From assembly GCA_014529385.2 (NCBI GenBank), contig CM043958.1, positions 81,065,025 to 81,129,024 of the forward strand: DNA of 64,000 bases, read 5' to 3'. The position numbers were made by a program, and so were the translations under genes. The DNA is from Adiantum capillus-veneris. Taxonomy: Eukaryota > Streptophyta > Polypodiopsida > Polypodiales > Pteridaceae. Shown here piece by piece: positions 1 through 9,957 of this stretch (position 1 is its first letter; each line of letters opens with the position of its first letter). Below the pieces are notes generated by a model. It did not search any database. It saw only the letters and a list, made by a program, of their open reading frames with translations, and was not told the origin of the DNA.

Positions 1-195
1 ATGCGGTCCCTCATGGTTGTCTGCTTGGAATCCAAAGTCCACAACTACACCTCGAAAGCAATCCGCTTCACCGGAGACCCTTGATCATATAAAGAGGCAA
101 GACGATCCCAAATCATCTTCGCATCCTTCATTAATCATATGAGACTCATACTTGATGGCGTGCTATTGAGGACCTCATTAATTGCATCCTTCTGG
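1..195 (-). pseudogene. Ty1/copia gag fragment
   Basis: Read on the minus strand this stretch encodes a gag-like segment with WDRLASLYDQGSPVKRI and, after one in-frame stop, LWTLDSKQTTMRDR. This matches the style of the copia gag polypeptide (UBN2 type), where an Asp/Trp-rich block precedes a Leu-rich helix. The fragment runs off the left edge of the window and adjoins an LTR fragment on its right. It is too short to assign to a lineage, and the stop codon shows it is not functional. Similarity was judged by eye only. Confidence 0.55.
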
Positions 196-200
196 CACCC

Positions 201-308
201 TTGTGAGCCTGTATGCAAGACGTGCATGTCCAGGCACTTAGATTAGTTGCATACCCTCTGATTGCACATGAGCACAACCAATGTCAGCTAGGTGTAGGCA
301 TTGGGGAG
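201..308 (+). repeat. LTR fragment, family X
   Basis: This stretch aligns with the reverse complement of 41812-41930 inside the LTR at 41289-42012. Shared blocks include GCACCCTTGTGAGCCT, CATGTCCAGGCACTT and GATTAGTTGCATACCCT. It is the plus-oriented 5' half of that LTR, cut off at its right by the candidate DNA transposon. Related copies are at 8790-9075 and 24014-25133. Confidence 0.7.
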
Positions 309-837
309 CAGTGTGACATGAAACATTTCGGGGTTTCGTGCGTTTCGGGGTTTCGAGGTTTCTGAAATATTTCGTTTCGGAGCTCAAAGAAAGTGAAACA
401 CAGGTTTCATTTTATATGTATGTTCGTATAATTATACAGGTTTCATTTTATATGTATGTTCGTATAATTATACACATACAAATTCACCTTTCTAGACATG
501 TGAAATACCAAAATCTATATGTGACACTTGAGTCAAAAGTGAACAAGGTAAGTCAATAGCCAACTGCAACAACGTACAGGTAAAGACGAGGGGGCCAAGC
601 TGACGTGTAAGGTTCAGAGAGAGAGAGATTATTTGATGTGTGTGAGGGTCAAAAAATTCTATCGATTTTTTGAGGCAGCTTATGTGCATGGCTTAAAAAA
701 TCCCCAAACGGGTGGTTTGAGGTTAACTGGTCAAAAGGGGGCAAACAAAAAAAAATCAATTCGTTTCTTTGAAACGTTTTGGCCGTTTCGTCGTTTCGGG
801 GTTTCAAAGGGCTGAAACAGGTTTTTATGTCACTATG
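309..837. mobile_element. Candidate non-autonomous DNA transposon
   Basis: The ends form a short imperfect inverted repeat: CAGTGTGACATGAAAC at the left against CATAGTGACATAAAAAC read inward from the right. Subterminal GTTTCGGGGTTTC-type motifs occur near both ends (about 328-375 and 770-815), as in many short hAT-like elements. No transposase reading frame is present in the 529 bp. An 8-bp target duplication is not visible, so the boundaries and superfamily are uncertain. Confidence 0.4.
401..472. repeat. Tandem duplication, 2 x 36 bp
   Basis: A 36-bp unit starting CAGGTTTCATTTTATATGTA occurs at 401-436 and again at 437-472 with no differences. It lies inside the candidate DNA transposon and explains the repeated peptide in the overlapping open frame, which is not a gene. 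Confidence 0.9.
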
Positions 838-840
838 CTG

Positions 841-1900
841 TGCTCTCATCGTGTCTCCTGTCTACAGGCTGTCTCCCATCTATATCCACTAATGTGAGGC
901 ATAGATTGCCCCGGGGCTTGATGTGTCTCAGAGTAGAAGACGATGTCTCTTCCCATAAAACTATCCTCAAAAGCACCCACATCAAGGCGCATAGATCCAT
1001 TACAATTCCATGTGGCGTCTTTGAGTGTGGTCCCATAGGTCTCGCACCGTCATGTGGAGCGCCGCTCTACAATCACCACCCGGCCATCTCTGTAGAAGGC
1101 CGTCTTTCCCTTCTCCCTTGCCGCTTGAATCTCTGGCATTACCTCTCATATGTGCAAGTTGTGTGAGAGTGAGGTCATCTCCAAGGGTTTTCTTTAGTGT
1201 AGGGCGCTTCTTCAAGAGGTCCTTCTTTGCCTCCATGGATGGGAAATGGATGATTAAAGCTCTCCCTTTTGAAAGTCACCCCATTGCCTTGTGTCTTCTT
1301 CCCTACCCTCCATGCCTTTGTATGAGTAGCCTCACTACCCATCATGCGGAGAAGTTCTTCGACTTCCCCTTCCACATCATCTCGGTCTTTTAGACCGGTT
1401 ACTCTTATATGCAAGGCTCTAGTTTCCCTTCGCTGCTCTTCTTCTAGAGTTATGTTGATGATTGTAGGAGTGGGGACGGATGTGGTTTCTTTCCCTTTCC
1501 CTTTCTTAGCGACTTCTATCCATTTCTTGGCCTCATCCGCCTTCTTCTGCATCTTCGTGATCACATCCATCCACGAAGACGTCTTTACCACCTTCTCTTT
1601 CTCCTCCTCTGTGATCATCCATACCTGCTCCTTGATGACCTTGATCTTGTCTATCACCGAGGGCTGAAATTCCCCTTCTTCCAATGCACTGCTTACTCTA
1701 TCCGCAAGCTCTCGCTTGAGGGCTGTGACCTCTTCTCTAAGTGCTTGTGAATCCACCTTAAATGCTTGTAGCTCTACGTGCAAGTCCTCTTTCTCCTTCT
1801 TCCATTGCGCGCCTTCATTGAGAAACATTTGAAGAAGGTTGGCTTTCTCTTTCCACCATCCCTCCGTCTCTGCTTTCCATTCTTTCATCTCCCTTTCCAT
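841..1900 (-). pseudogene. LINE ORF1 and start of endonuclease (copy A')
   Basis: This is the 5' part of an L1-like non-LTR retrotransposon. The minus-strand frame from 1900 begins with a Glu/Lys/Trp-rich coiled coil of about 110 residues, the expected oligomerisation part of an ORF1 RNA-binding protein. A block with TRALHIRVTGL then resembles the RNA-recognition part of L1-like ORF1p. After a frameshift near 1180 the frame continues to KTAFYRDGRVVIVERRST and stops at TGA (1050-1052). The next codons stay in frame and open the AP endonuclease, with WNCNGSMRLDVGAF, until homology ends at 841. The copy is truncated and frameshifted. It is a close relative of the copy at 8111-8730. Confidence 0.8.
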
Positions 1901-2629
1901 TTGTGTTATCCGCTAGTTTGTAAGCACAAAAGTTGCCTTCGTATGGGGCTTACATACTGGTGAAATGATCATGGCCTCCACTGGCGAAGCGCTCATGGCC
2001 TCCATTGGCGATGTGGGTATAGCTCGATGCTCTGGCTCGGCTGAGTCCATGCAGACAGGGCACACTAGAAACCAATCCAAAAACAAGGATAGGCGAGCGA
2101 GGGTATATCCTCCTCAGCTCGGCGAGCCCACCACGGCTTACAATACAAAATGGTGAGGGATCGGAGCAGGCTGGCTCACCCAACTACTGGCATACAAAGA
2201 TGTGGGTTCGTGGCCCACTCGAGAAATCAACATAACCTCCAAAACAGCTCGGCGCTCTGGCTCGACAGAGTCCAGGCGGAGAAAACAAAATACCACAACC
2301 CGATGCGGGTGTATACATCAACTCAGCCCACTGCGGGCGCTCGACCAGTACCGCCAAAGTCAAAGGCTCAGCCCCTTGGTATTATGCTGTTGTCACCTGT
2401 ACCTGCCCATAGAAACCAGAGCACGCAGCTCTTGCTCAAGCATCTACACCTGTTAATAGCAAACAACACTCGGCCCCCTTATTGGGTCAGCCCACGGCGA
2501 GAAGACTTCCAACCTGCCCGAGCCTCGCTGGTTCCCTGCGGGTACCGAACCAGCTGTGCCTTACTGTATCCACACAAAGCCCCTGCGCAGTAGCCTATTG
2601 CAGACGCTAATGAAAAACAAGGACAGAAG
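1901..2629 (-). other. Probable LINE 5' untranslated region, no gene
   Basis: This lies directly upstream of ORF1 on the minus strand. It is rich in CAGCTCGGC and CTCGRCWGAGTCCA motifs; a block with GCTCTGGCTCGGCTGAGTCC near 2029 recurs in altered form near 2250. Open frames here are short and have no recognisable domain. A promoter-bearing LINE 5' UTR is the simplest reading, but this is inference from position. Confidence 0.35.
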
Positions 2630-2790
2630 CCATACTCTCGATATCCAGCGTGCAGGTGGGCTCAGTGCAGCTCGCGCAAGTGAGACAGCTCGGCAGCGCG
2701 CAAGCAAGGCTCAGGTGAGGCAGCGCACAAGTGGACAACTCGACGAGAAAGGTAGCGCGCAGGTGGAGAGAGAGAGCGAGAAATGAAATG

Positions 2791-2794
<4 letters not shown>

Positions 2795-2842
<48 letters not shown>
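2795..2842. repeat. (GA)n microsatellite
   Basis: An uninterrupted GA array directly abuts the 3' terminus of the minus-strand LINE fragment at 2843-3056. With the array at 3057-3096 it brackets that fragment. Confidence 0.95.
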
Positions 2843-2845
<3 letters not shown>

Positions 2846-3053
2846 AATGAAATATTATATTAACGTCTTCAAAAGGCCAAAGTGACCTATGAGACCAGAA
2901 AGTTACAATGTGGTGGATCTGATACAAAGTCAGAGTAACAAGATGACAAAATGACAAAATAAAATACTATGGAATCCTAGACTGCTGGCTGTGGACTAAG
3001 CAGCTACAACAGTTAGCTGGAATAGCTAGATCACAGGAGATCCAGCATCGGTC

Positions 3054-3056
<3 letters not shown>
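2843..3056 (-). mobile_element. LINE 3' UTR fragment
   Basis: Reverse-complemented, this matches the 3' UTR of the plus-strand LINE at 12575-12797 almost along its whole length, from CCGATGCTSGATCTCCTGTG to the terminal hairpin and GACGTTAATATAA. It is a strongly 5'-truncated insertion of about 214 bp. GA arrays lie immediately on both sides, which is what insertion into a pre-existing microsatellite would leave. Confidence 0.85.

Positions 3057-3096
<40 letters not shown>
3057..3096. repeat. (GA)n microsatellite
   Basis: A 40-bp GA array between the LINE 3' UTR fragment and the LTR fragment. Confidence 0.95.
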
Positions 3097-3099
<3 letters not shown>

Positions 3100-3182
3100 T
3101 GAAAGGCTGGCAAGCCAATATACTCCAGATGACGAATCATGTACAATGATGAGACTATGGGAAAGAGGACACCCCTGCTCCT
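3097..3182 (-). repeat. LTR fragment related to 26955-27034
   Basis: The reverse complement matches the post-TATA part of the LTR near 26.96 kb, sharing GTGTCCTCTT, GTCTCATCATTGTACATGATTC and CATCTGGAGTATATT. It is a short fragment between a GA array and a LINE 5' junction. The same fragment recurs at 15323-15408. Confidence 0.75.
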
Positions 3183-3194
3183 CTCTCTCTCTAA

Positions 3195-5269
3195 GGAAAT
3201 TATCTACTATCGTACCTATTTTCAAGTCAGGGGATCCTATGATACCCGAGAACTAACGTACCATTATGGTAGGTCACACTTTGACCCGACTGTACGCATC
3301 CATTCTTGAACAAAAATTGAGTAGATGGGCAGAGAATGAGGGCATAAGGGCAACAGCACAAGCTGGATTCAGAAGGGGTTATTCCGCTTTAGATCATATT
3401 CTTACGCTCAGAGCCATTATTGAGGAAGGAAGAGCAAACGGGAGAAGGATGTATTGTTGCTTTGTGGATTTTTGGAAAGCTTTTGATACAGTACCAAGGG
3501 CCAGATTGATGTGCAGGATGCAAGAGTTAGGGGGTCCCCAAAGAGATTATTTGGGGGATCATGGCCTTATACGGGTCACTAACTGGTTATGTACGTACTC
3601 TAGTAGGGGATTCCGACATTGTTCATTCCACCGTTGGAGTAAAGCAGGGATGCCCACTGTCCCCTACTTTATTTGGTATGTACATAGATGCGGTATCAGA
3701 TTACATAGAAAGAGAAGGTGACAAAGGTGCTCAACTTGCAGGATCATGGATCCCTTTGTTGTTGTATGCATATGATATTGTATTGATAGCAGAATCACCA
3801 GATGGAATGCAGAGGCAACTAGATGCATTACATAAATTCGCGGAGGACAGTGGATTGTCGGTAAACTTGGGTAAAACCAAAGTTATGGTGTTTAACACCA
3901 CACCGCAGTGGGTTAGGAAATCGGCACCTACATTTGCATATGGCTAGGATACAGTAGAGTACACAGATGCATACACATACCTTGGGGTGGTATTTGTAGG
4001 ACCGAAGTTTACTCTTAAGAAAGCAGCGGATGCTAGATTATCCAGAGCCTCTACGGCCTTGGGAGGGTTGGAGAGGATGTGTTCACAAGTGCAGTTTCAG
4101 GAACCACGAACAAAACTTTGGCTCTTTGATACTGTGGTGGCTTCAACTATGCTTTATGGGATCCAGATTTGGGGACCATTTTTGGATCAGGATAATTGGA
4201 AGTCAATGGAGAGACCTTTGGTATCTATGATTTCCCGAATGATTAGAGCCAAGGCCTCCGTACCACACGCGATTACCCGAGCGGAACTAGCGGCCCCTCC
4301 AATAGAAATTGAAGCTCTTACCAGATCAGTGTCCTTTATACATGGTTTGTGGGATACAAATAATTGCCGATATACTAGATTGGCCCTCAAATCCTCTCGA
4401 CAGTTAGCAATGAAAGGAGATACATCATGCTGGTATGCGCAACTGTCTTCGTGGTTTCAGAGACACGGGTTCAGTATGGAAAGATTACCCCCCTTCCAAT
4501 ACTCTCTTGAGGCTCTCCATCACTTGAATTCACACGAACGGAGATTAATAAAATCATCTAACAGGATCTTATACAGTTGGATACTAAGAGGACATGGGTA
4601 GACCCTACACAAGAATTGGGCACGAAGATGGCCGACTACAAAGAAAACTTCCTACAACTATCTGAAGATGGATTTGTGATTCGTCCGAGTTACATGGATA
4701 CCCACCTGTCTCATGGTTTGAGATGTGCTATTGGTCAGATTCGTACATCCTCACACCAATTGGAAATTGAATTTGGCAGATTTAGGGGAATCCCACCTGA
4801 GAGCAGAATTTGCAAGTTATGCGAAATGGAGCCGGAGACAGAATTACACTATATATGCCACTGCACAGTATACTATGAGATACGTGGGCGTTTTCATTGC
4901 CTCTTTAAAGAAGGCTTTGGACCTCTAGATAGAATCATGCAATACCAAGATCAAAGATGCTTAGGCTTGTACCTACTGGAACTACATCGGCACAGGGATA
5001 ATCTAATGAGAAGACAAAGAGCACTACAACCTCAGAGGCAGATCACAGATTTCTTCGGATCGAGAGAAGCAGGAGTGGAAGGGGAAGCAAGAGGCCAGCA
5101 GCCAGCACAAAGGAGTACCCACATTCATACCAAAGGCACCCTAATTGACAGAGCGATTGAGCTTAGGAAATCGAGACGACCACGACCAAGATGCAGAAGC
5201 ACACTTCCCCGGAGGAGACTACAACAAAGGATTAGAAGCATTCTAGCCAAACACCCAGAATGCTCCTAA
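3195..5269 (+). pseudogene. LINE reverse transcriptase and C-terminal knuckle, truncated
   Basis: A 5'-truncated L1-like ORF2. It opens at RT motif 1-2 (GHTLTRLYASILEQ, then AGFRRGYSALDHIL) and continues through DFWKAFDTVP and GVKQGCPLSPTLFGMY. The catalytic box reads YAYD instead of YADD, so polymerase activity is lost. A thumb region follows, and then the C-terminal Cys/His segment CKLCEMEPETELHYICHC at about 4810-4865. Frames change near 3590, and a TAG at 3946 replaces the Gln codon seen in the copy at 14467. The final frame ends at 5269. This copy is the left member of the large duplication only up to 4587. Confidence 0.85.
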
Positions 5270-5300
5270 GAAGTTTATTTAATACTTTGTATTTAGTCTC

Positions 5301-5368
<68 letters not shown>

Positions 5369-5570
5369 CACGCTTTCACCTTTCACACCTATCAGCTTAG
5401 TTTAGGATTCCGCACTATTTATATTTGGTTATCCTAGTTTAACTTATTTTGTTAATCTGACTTTGTATCAAATACACCGCATTGTAACTTTCTGGTCTCA
5501 TAGGTCACTTTGGCTTTTTGAAGACGTTAATATAACATTTCACTTCATTTCAGTTTCTCTCTCAGGTGTT
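5270..5570 (+). mobile_element. LINE 3' UTR and tail
   Basis: The 3' UTR of the preceding LINE, ending in the family tail: hairpin at 5502-5516, GAAGACGTTAATATAACATTTC and a pyrimidine run. It contains an internal (TC)n array at 5309-5362 that is absent from the equivalent place in the copy at 13467-13790. It abuts a minus-strand LINE cut off inside its reverse transcriptase. Confidence 0.8.
5309..5362. repeat. (TC)n microsatellite
   Basis: A 54-bp TC array inside the 3' UTR of the LINE. Confidence 0.95.
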
Positions 5571-6420
5571 GTGTTAAAACACCATAACCTTGGTTTTCCC
5601 TAGATTAACAGACAATCCACTATCGTTGGCAAATGTGTACAAAGCATCTAAATGATGCTACATCCCCTCCAGGGAGTCGGAAATCAACACAATTTCATCA
5701 GCATATAGCAGTATTGGGATCCATGTCCGTGCCAATTGTGCTCCTCTATTACCATCCCTCTCAATGTAGTCAGCAACCTCATCCACATACATGCCAAATA
5801 GTGTAGGAGATAGCGGGAAGCCCTGTTTCACCCCAATAGTGGAGTGAACCAAATCAAAAATCCCCTCTGGAGTGCGTACATGCCCCACTTTTGACTTGTA
5901 TAGAGCCATGCTCCCCTAAATCAACTCTTTTGGAACCCCCATCTCTTGCAGTCTTTGCATCAATCTAGCTCTGGGCACTGTATCGAAGGCTTTGCGGAAG
6001 TCCACAAAGCAACAATAGAGCCGTCTACCACGTGATCTCCCCTCCTCAATAATGGCTCTAAGTGTCAGGATATGATCAAGAGTAGAGAAACCTCTCCTAA
6101 AACCCGCATGTCGTGCTGCTCTTACATCCTCTATCTCTGCCCATCTACTCAACTACTGCCCAAGGATGGTTGCGTACAACCGTGCCAATGTGGGTCCGAT
6201 CATGATAGTGCGGTAGTTCCCTCGCTCCATAGGGTCCTTGACTTGAAGATAGGTACAATCGTGGACAAACTCCAAGTATCAGTTAGGCCCTCACACATGG
6301 CACGATTGAACATCACTGCTAGAAGCTCTGCAAGCAAATCTTTGGCGTGTATAAAATGCTATGGTATGAGGCCATCGTGATCATATGCTCTCCTAGTCTT
6401 CATCCTGTCAATGTGCTTTC
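5571..6420 (-). pseudogene. LINE reverse transcriptase (copy A)
   Basis: The minus-strand RT part of the element whose ORF1 starts at 8730. Recognisable blocks are AGFRRGFSTLDHILTLRAII, DFRKAFDTVPRARLMQRL and GVKQGFPLSPTLFGMYVDEV. The catalytic box is YADE instead of YADD. The frame is broken between 5909 and 5916 and again near 5650. Homology stops at about 5571, in the LGKTKVMVF region, where the tail of another LINE begins. The C-terminal knuckle and the 3' UTR of this copy are therefore missing. Confidence 0.8.
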
Positions 6421-6577
6421 TTTACCATCTCGGCGGTAAAGAAAGCACATGTGTGTGGGCATCGCTCTAGCGGATCTGGAAGAGGTGGCATACTGACCCC
6501 ATACCTCCATAGCAGTGATGATCGATGGGAGAGAGTGCTCATGGAAGAGTCGCTATACCTCGCCTGAATCTTGGCTC

Positions 6578-7102
6578 AAAAACAACTCATGGCTCACCGG
6601 AATCCTGGCTCAAAAATAACTGATATAAATCTTGCTCTAGCCGAGCTAGAAACGCCCTCTTCTTTCGTTGTACCAAACGCCGAGAAGCAATCCGTGACTA
6701 CCTGTGAGTAATGACACCTAGAAGTACCTCCCTCTGAAGTCGGGGTCTCGTCTCTCTGCACTCCTCATCATACCAGCTATTTTGGGGTGTGCTCCCAAAA
6801 CGTGAGGCTGCCCAGGCTCAGTATGGGGGTGTGCCTCTGAAAAACAACTCATGGCTCGCCGGAATCCTGGCTCAAAAACAACTGATATAAGTCTTGCTCT
6901 AGCCGAGCTAGAAACGCCCTCTTCTTTCGTTGTACCAAACGCCGAGAAGCAATCCGTGACTACCTGTGAGAAATGACACCTAGAAGGACCTCCCTCTGAA
7001 GTAGGGCTCTCGTCTCTCTGCACTCCTCATCATACCAGCTATTTTGGGGTGTGCTCCCAAAACGTCGAGGCTGCCCAGGCTCAGTATGGGGGTGTGCCTC
7101 TG
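6578..7102. repeat. Tandem duplication of about 262 bp inside LINE copy A
   Basis: A unit from AAAAACAACTCATGG to GTGTGCCTCTG occurs at 6578-6839 and 6840-7102 with few differences. It covers the linker between endonuclease and RT on the minus strand. Neighbouring LINE copies have it once, so the duplication arose within this copy. Confidence 0.9.
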
Positions 7103-7249
7103 CTGCTGTATCCTGTAGTGTCTCTGTCGATATATAAGTGAGCTCCCCCAAAGGTCTTCCCAGATCCTTTGTGCATAAGTTTGTAGATACCATCTATGTA
7201 GACAGAATCAGTCTGTGAAGTAAAAGTGTATCGGGTATGCGTAGGTGTT

Positions 7250-8080
7250 TTATGCCAATCGAGCTCTGCTGAATTGGAATGAGACGGTAAACGTGAGGAG
7301 GGCATGATCTACTGCTACCCCAATACGCCTGGGCCCGACTGTGAAGTCCTGAATAGATGTTATGAAACTGGGCTGAGCCAAAACATAATCCACTGTGCTG
7401 GCCCCATGTCTATGAGGAAAGCAAGTGAACCCATTGGACGCTAGAAATTTGTGGAGGCCATTCAAGATGGCCAATCCACGTGCAGTCCCCAAATCTGTCA
7501 GATATCCCCCGTATCTAGTGTGCTCTTCATGAGGTGAACACCTGGCCAATCCCATATCACTGACATCCAATTCTCTCAACATTTCCTTTGAGGTATTTTG
7601 GAAAGCTGTCTGAGACTGGCCCGTCCTGGCATTGAAGTCTCCCAAAAGAATGACATCTCCATCCCTAGAGAACTCCCATATGTCCTCATCCAATATCATG
7701 TAGGGTGACTCCCCCTTGGGTGATGGATAATGAGATGTGATGGGGAAAAAATAGCATATTGCAATGTAGAGCGGTCTCCTTGTCTCTGCTGTCACTCTGA
7801 TCCACATATATCTAGCGCGCTCATCCTTGCGAACAATTTGAATGAAGGGTTGCAGCTCCTCCTTGAATAGGACTGCCACACCTCCTGATCCCCGTCCTCT
7901 ATGCCTTGATCTCATTTCTTGCCTACAAGTAGTCTCCTAACGGTATCCCGTCACTCTAGGTAATGTGCCGCCAAGAGTCTGATGCGTTTCCAAGTAAAAA
8001 ATAATGTCTCTTCCCTTAAAGCTATTCTCAAATGCGCCTACATCTAGCTTCATTGATCCGTTACAATTCCATGCTGCCAT
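7250..8080 (-). pseudogene. LINE AP endonuclease domain (copy A)
   Basis: The N-terminal APE-like endonuclease of LINE ORF2, which nicks target DNA to prime reverse transcription. It opens with MAAWNCNGSMKLDVGAF at 8080 and runs to the frame that starts at 7915. Diagnostic blocks are GSGGVAVLFKEELQ, LLGDFNARTG (the catalytic GDFN motif) and STVDYVLAQ, followed by VAVDHALLTF in the position of the usual SDH motif. An in-frame stop near 7940 breaks the reading frame. It sits 10 codons after the ORF1 stop and in the same frame. Confidence 0.8.
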
Positions 8081-8110
8081 TTTAAGGTTGATCCCATAGG
8101 TCTCACACCG

Positions 8111-8730
8111 TCATGCGGTGCGTTTTTTCACCACCACTACTCTCCCTCCCCTGTAGAAAGAAATTTTCCCTTTCTCCCTCGCCGCCTTGATCTCTAGCAT
8201 CAGCTCTTGCATGTGTGCTACCTGTGTTAGAGTGAGGTTATCACCCAAAAATATCTCAGTTTGCTGGAGTGTTGGTCTCTTCTATGGGAATTCCTTCCTA
8301 GCTTCCAGTGTAGGGAAGTGTATAATGAGTGCTCTTTCCTTGGGCCTTCCTTTCTCATCACTTCCCTTCTTGCCAACTCTCCAAGCACCTGTGTGTGTGG
8401 GTTCAGAATACCCATGCGCTTCAAGAGGTCTTGCACTTTTTCTTCTACTTTTCCCGTGTCTTTGAGACCTGTAACACGCACATGAATAGCTCTAGTCTTT
8501 CTCTTTTGCTCCTCCTCAATTGTCATATTGATGATAGTCGATGTCTGTGTGGCTTCAAGCATCTTATGTTTTCCTTTCTTTGCGTTGTCGATCCACTTTT
8601 CAGCTTTATCAACCTTCTCTTGTGTTTTGAATAGGTGCTCCACCCACGAAGAGATTGTTCGTGCCTTTTGCTCTTCCTCTTCTCGTAGAGTTTTCACATG
8701 CTCGTTAATGCTTTTGAGCTCCTTGATCAT
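8111..8730 (-). pseudogene. LINE ORF1 protein (copy A)
   Basis: An RNA-binding ORF1 of the same L1-like family as at 841-1900. It has a Lys/Glu-rich segment, then TRAIHVRVTGLKDTGKVEEK aligning with TRALHIRVTGLKDRDDVEGE of the other copy. After a frameshift near 8310 it ends in SFYRGGRVVVVKKRTA and a TGA at 8111-8113. The N-terminal coiled coil is shorter than in the other copy, because LTR-related sequence begins just upstream. No ribosome-level signal can be claimed. Confidence 0.75.
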
Positions 8731-8789
8731 TGAGGGTTGATTTTCTGCCTCCTTTGCAGGGGTATTTTTGCAAGCTACTGCAAGCGTTG

Positions 8790-9075
8790 GGGATGCTGAA
8801 GCAAAAATGTTGATGCTGAAAACACTAGTCCTGTTGATGACAAAATGCCAAGGTTGTGGTGTTGAGGGGTTGGTTGCCCCTAGGGTACTGCGGGTACTAA
8901 CTTATGCTTGAGAAGTGACCCCTAGGGTCACTTACATATGGAATTAAGCTTGGTTGGGCAATGCCAATAAAAACCCACGATTTCTATAATGCTGGCTAAA
9001 TGTCACATATAAATAAGTTAATAACTCACTTATAAGAGGTGCTTCACGTGCAGGTAAATACCTAGGCAGGGATAT
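8790..9075 (-). repeat. LTR fragment, family X
   Basis: It matches the LTR at 41289-42012: GGTACTAACTTATGCTTGAGAAGT, GGGCAATGCCAATAAAAA and TATAAGAGGTGCTTCAC occur in the same order and orientation. It separates two head-to-head LINE copies, so LINE insertions or rearrangement have eaten both sides. Confidence 0.75.
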
Positions 9076-9740
9076 TGATGCTAGACTATGCACACACTCT
9101 CAGCACAGAGGGCGGGGCTCAGGAGGAGTGGCAGTGTTATTCAAGAGGAGTTGCAGCCATTGATACATATAGCCCGTAGGGATGAGCAAGCTAGGTACAT
9201 GTGGGTGAGATTGAGAGCAGAGACAGGCAGATATCTTTACATTGCTATTTGCTACTTTCCCCCGAGTACGTCAGTTTATGCACCACCCAGAGGACAGTCC
9301 CCCTTCTCTATTCTGGATGATGACATATGGGAGTTCTCTAGAGATGGTGACATCATCATTCTAGGGGATTTCAATGATAGGACTGCCCATCATCGGACAA
9401 TATTTTATGATACTTTAGAGGAGATGCTGAGAGAGTTGGATGTTGCAAAGACGGGCCTATCCAAACTATCACAGGATGGAGAACACACTGAATATGGACG
9501 ACACTTGATAGACATGGGGACTGCACATGGATTGGCCATCTTGAATGGCCTATAGAGATTTCCCGCTGCGGGGGGTTTTACATGCTTTCCACACAAACAT
9601 GGAGCCAGCACAGTGGATTATGTCATGGCACAGCCGAGTCTCATCTCTAGTATCCAGGACCTCACGGTTGGACCCAGACCTGTTGGTGTGGCAGTGGATC
9701 ATCCTCTTATGTCGCTGACCATTTCTTTTCAGTTTAGTGT
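9076..9740 (+). pseudogene. LINE AP endonuclease domain (copy B)
   Basis: The endonuclease of a long plus-strand LINE that runs to 12797. It begins inside the domain at the GSGGVAVLF equivalent, with a one-base frameshift near 9130. Motifs are RDEQARYMWVRLRAET, LGDFNDRTAH, then after a TAG at 9553 SKHGASTVDYVMAQ-like sequence and VAVDHPLMSL. The 5' end is lost and a family X LTR fragment lies directly before it. Sequence matches copy A closely through the whole domain. Confidence 0.8.
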
Positions 9741-9957
9741 AGCACACAGGCTACGGGCAGCAGCCCCTACTCGCTACCCCCTTCACGCGGGAGACGGACT
9801 CTGTATACATAGATGGGGTCTACAGACGCCTGTGCACAGAGGAGCCAGGGCGACCTCTGGAGGAGCTTACTACTATACTAACACAGACACTACATGATGC
9901 AGCACAGCAAAGGCATACCCACACACCCAGCCTGAGCAGAGACGCCGTTCGGGGAGC

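Larger units (their letters stand above)
2630..4587. repeat. Segmental duplication, copy 1
   Basis: This block of about 1.96 kb recurs almost unchanged in the same orientation at 14846-16813. It holds, in order, a minus-strand LINE 3' UTR between two GA arrays, a minus-strand LTR fragment and a plus-strand LINE reverse transcriptase. Both copies share private defects: a TAG stop in the frame at 3946, Trp in the FVDFWKAFDTVP block, and Tyr-Asp in place of the two active-site Asp residues. They therefore descend from one rearranged block, not from separate insertions. Confidence 0.9.

Noticed and set aside
1025-1393. Plus-strand frame of 122 codons
   Set aside because: It is the complement of the LINE ORF1 on the minus strand and has no domain of its own.
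3561-3947. Treating each LINE open frame as a separate gene
   Set aside because: The frames are consecutive parts of one ORF2 broken by frameshifts.
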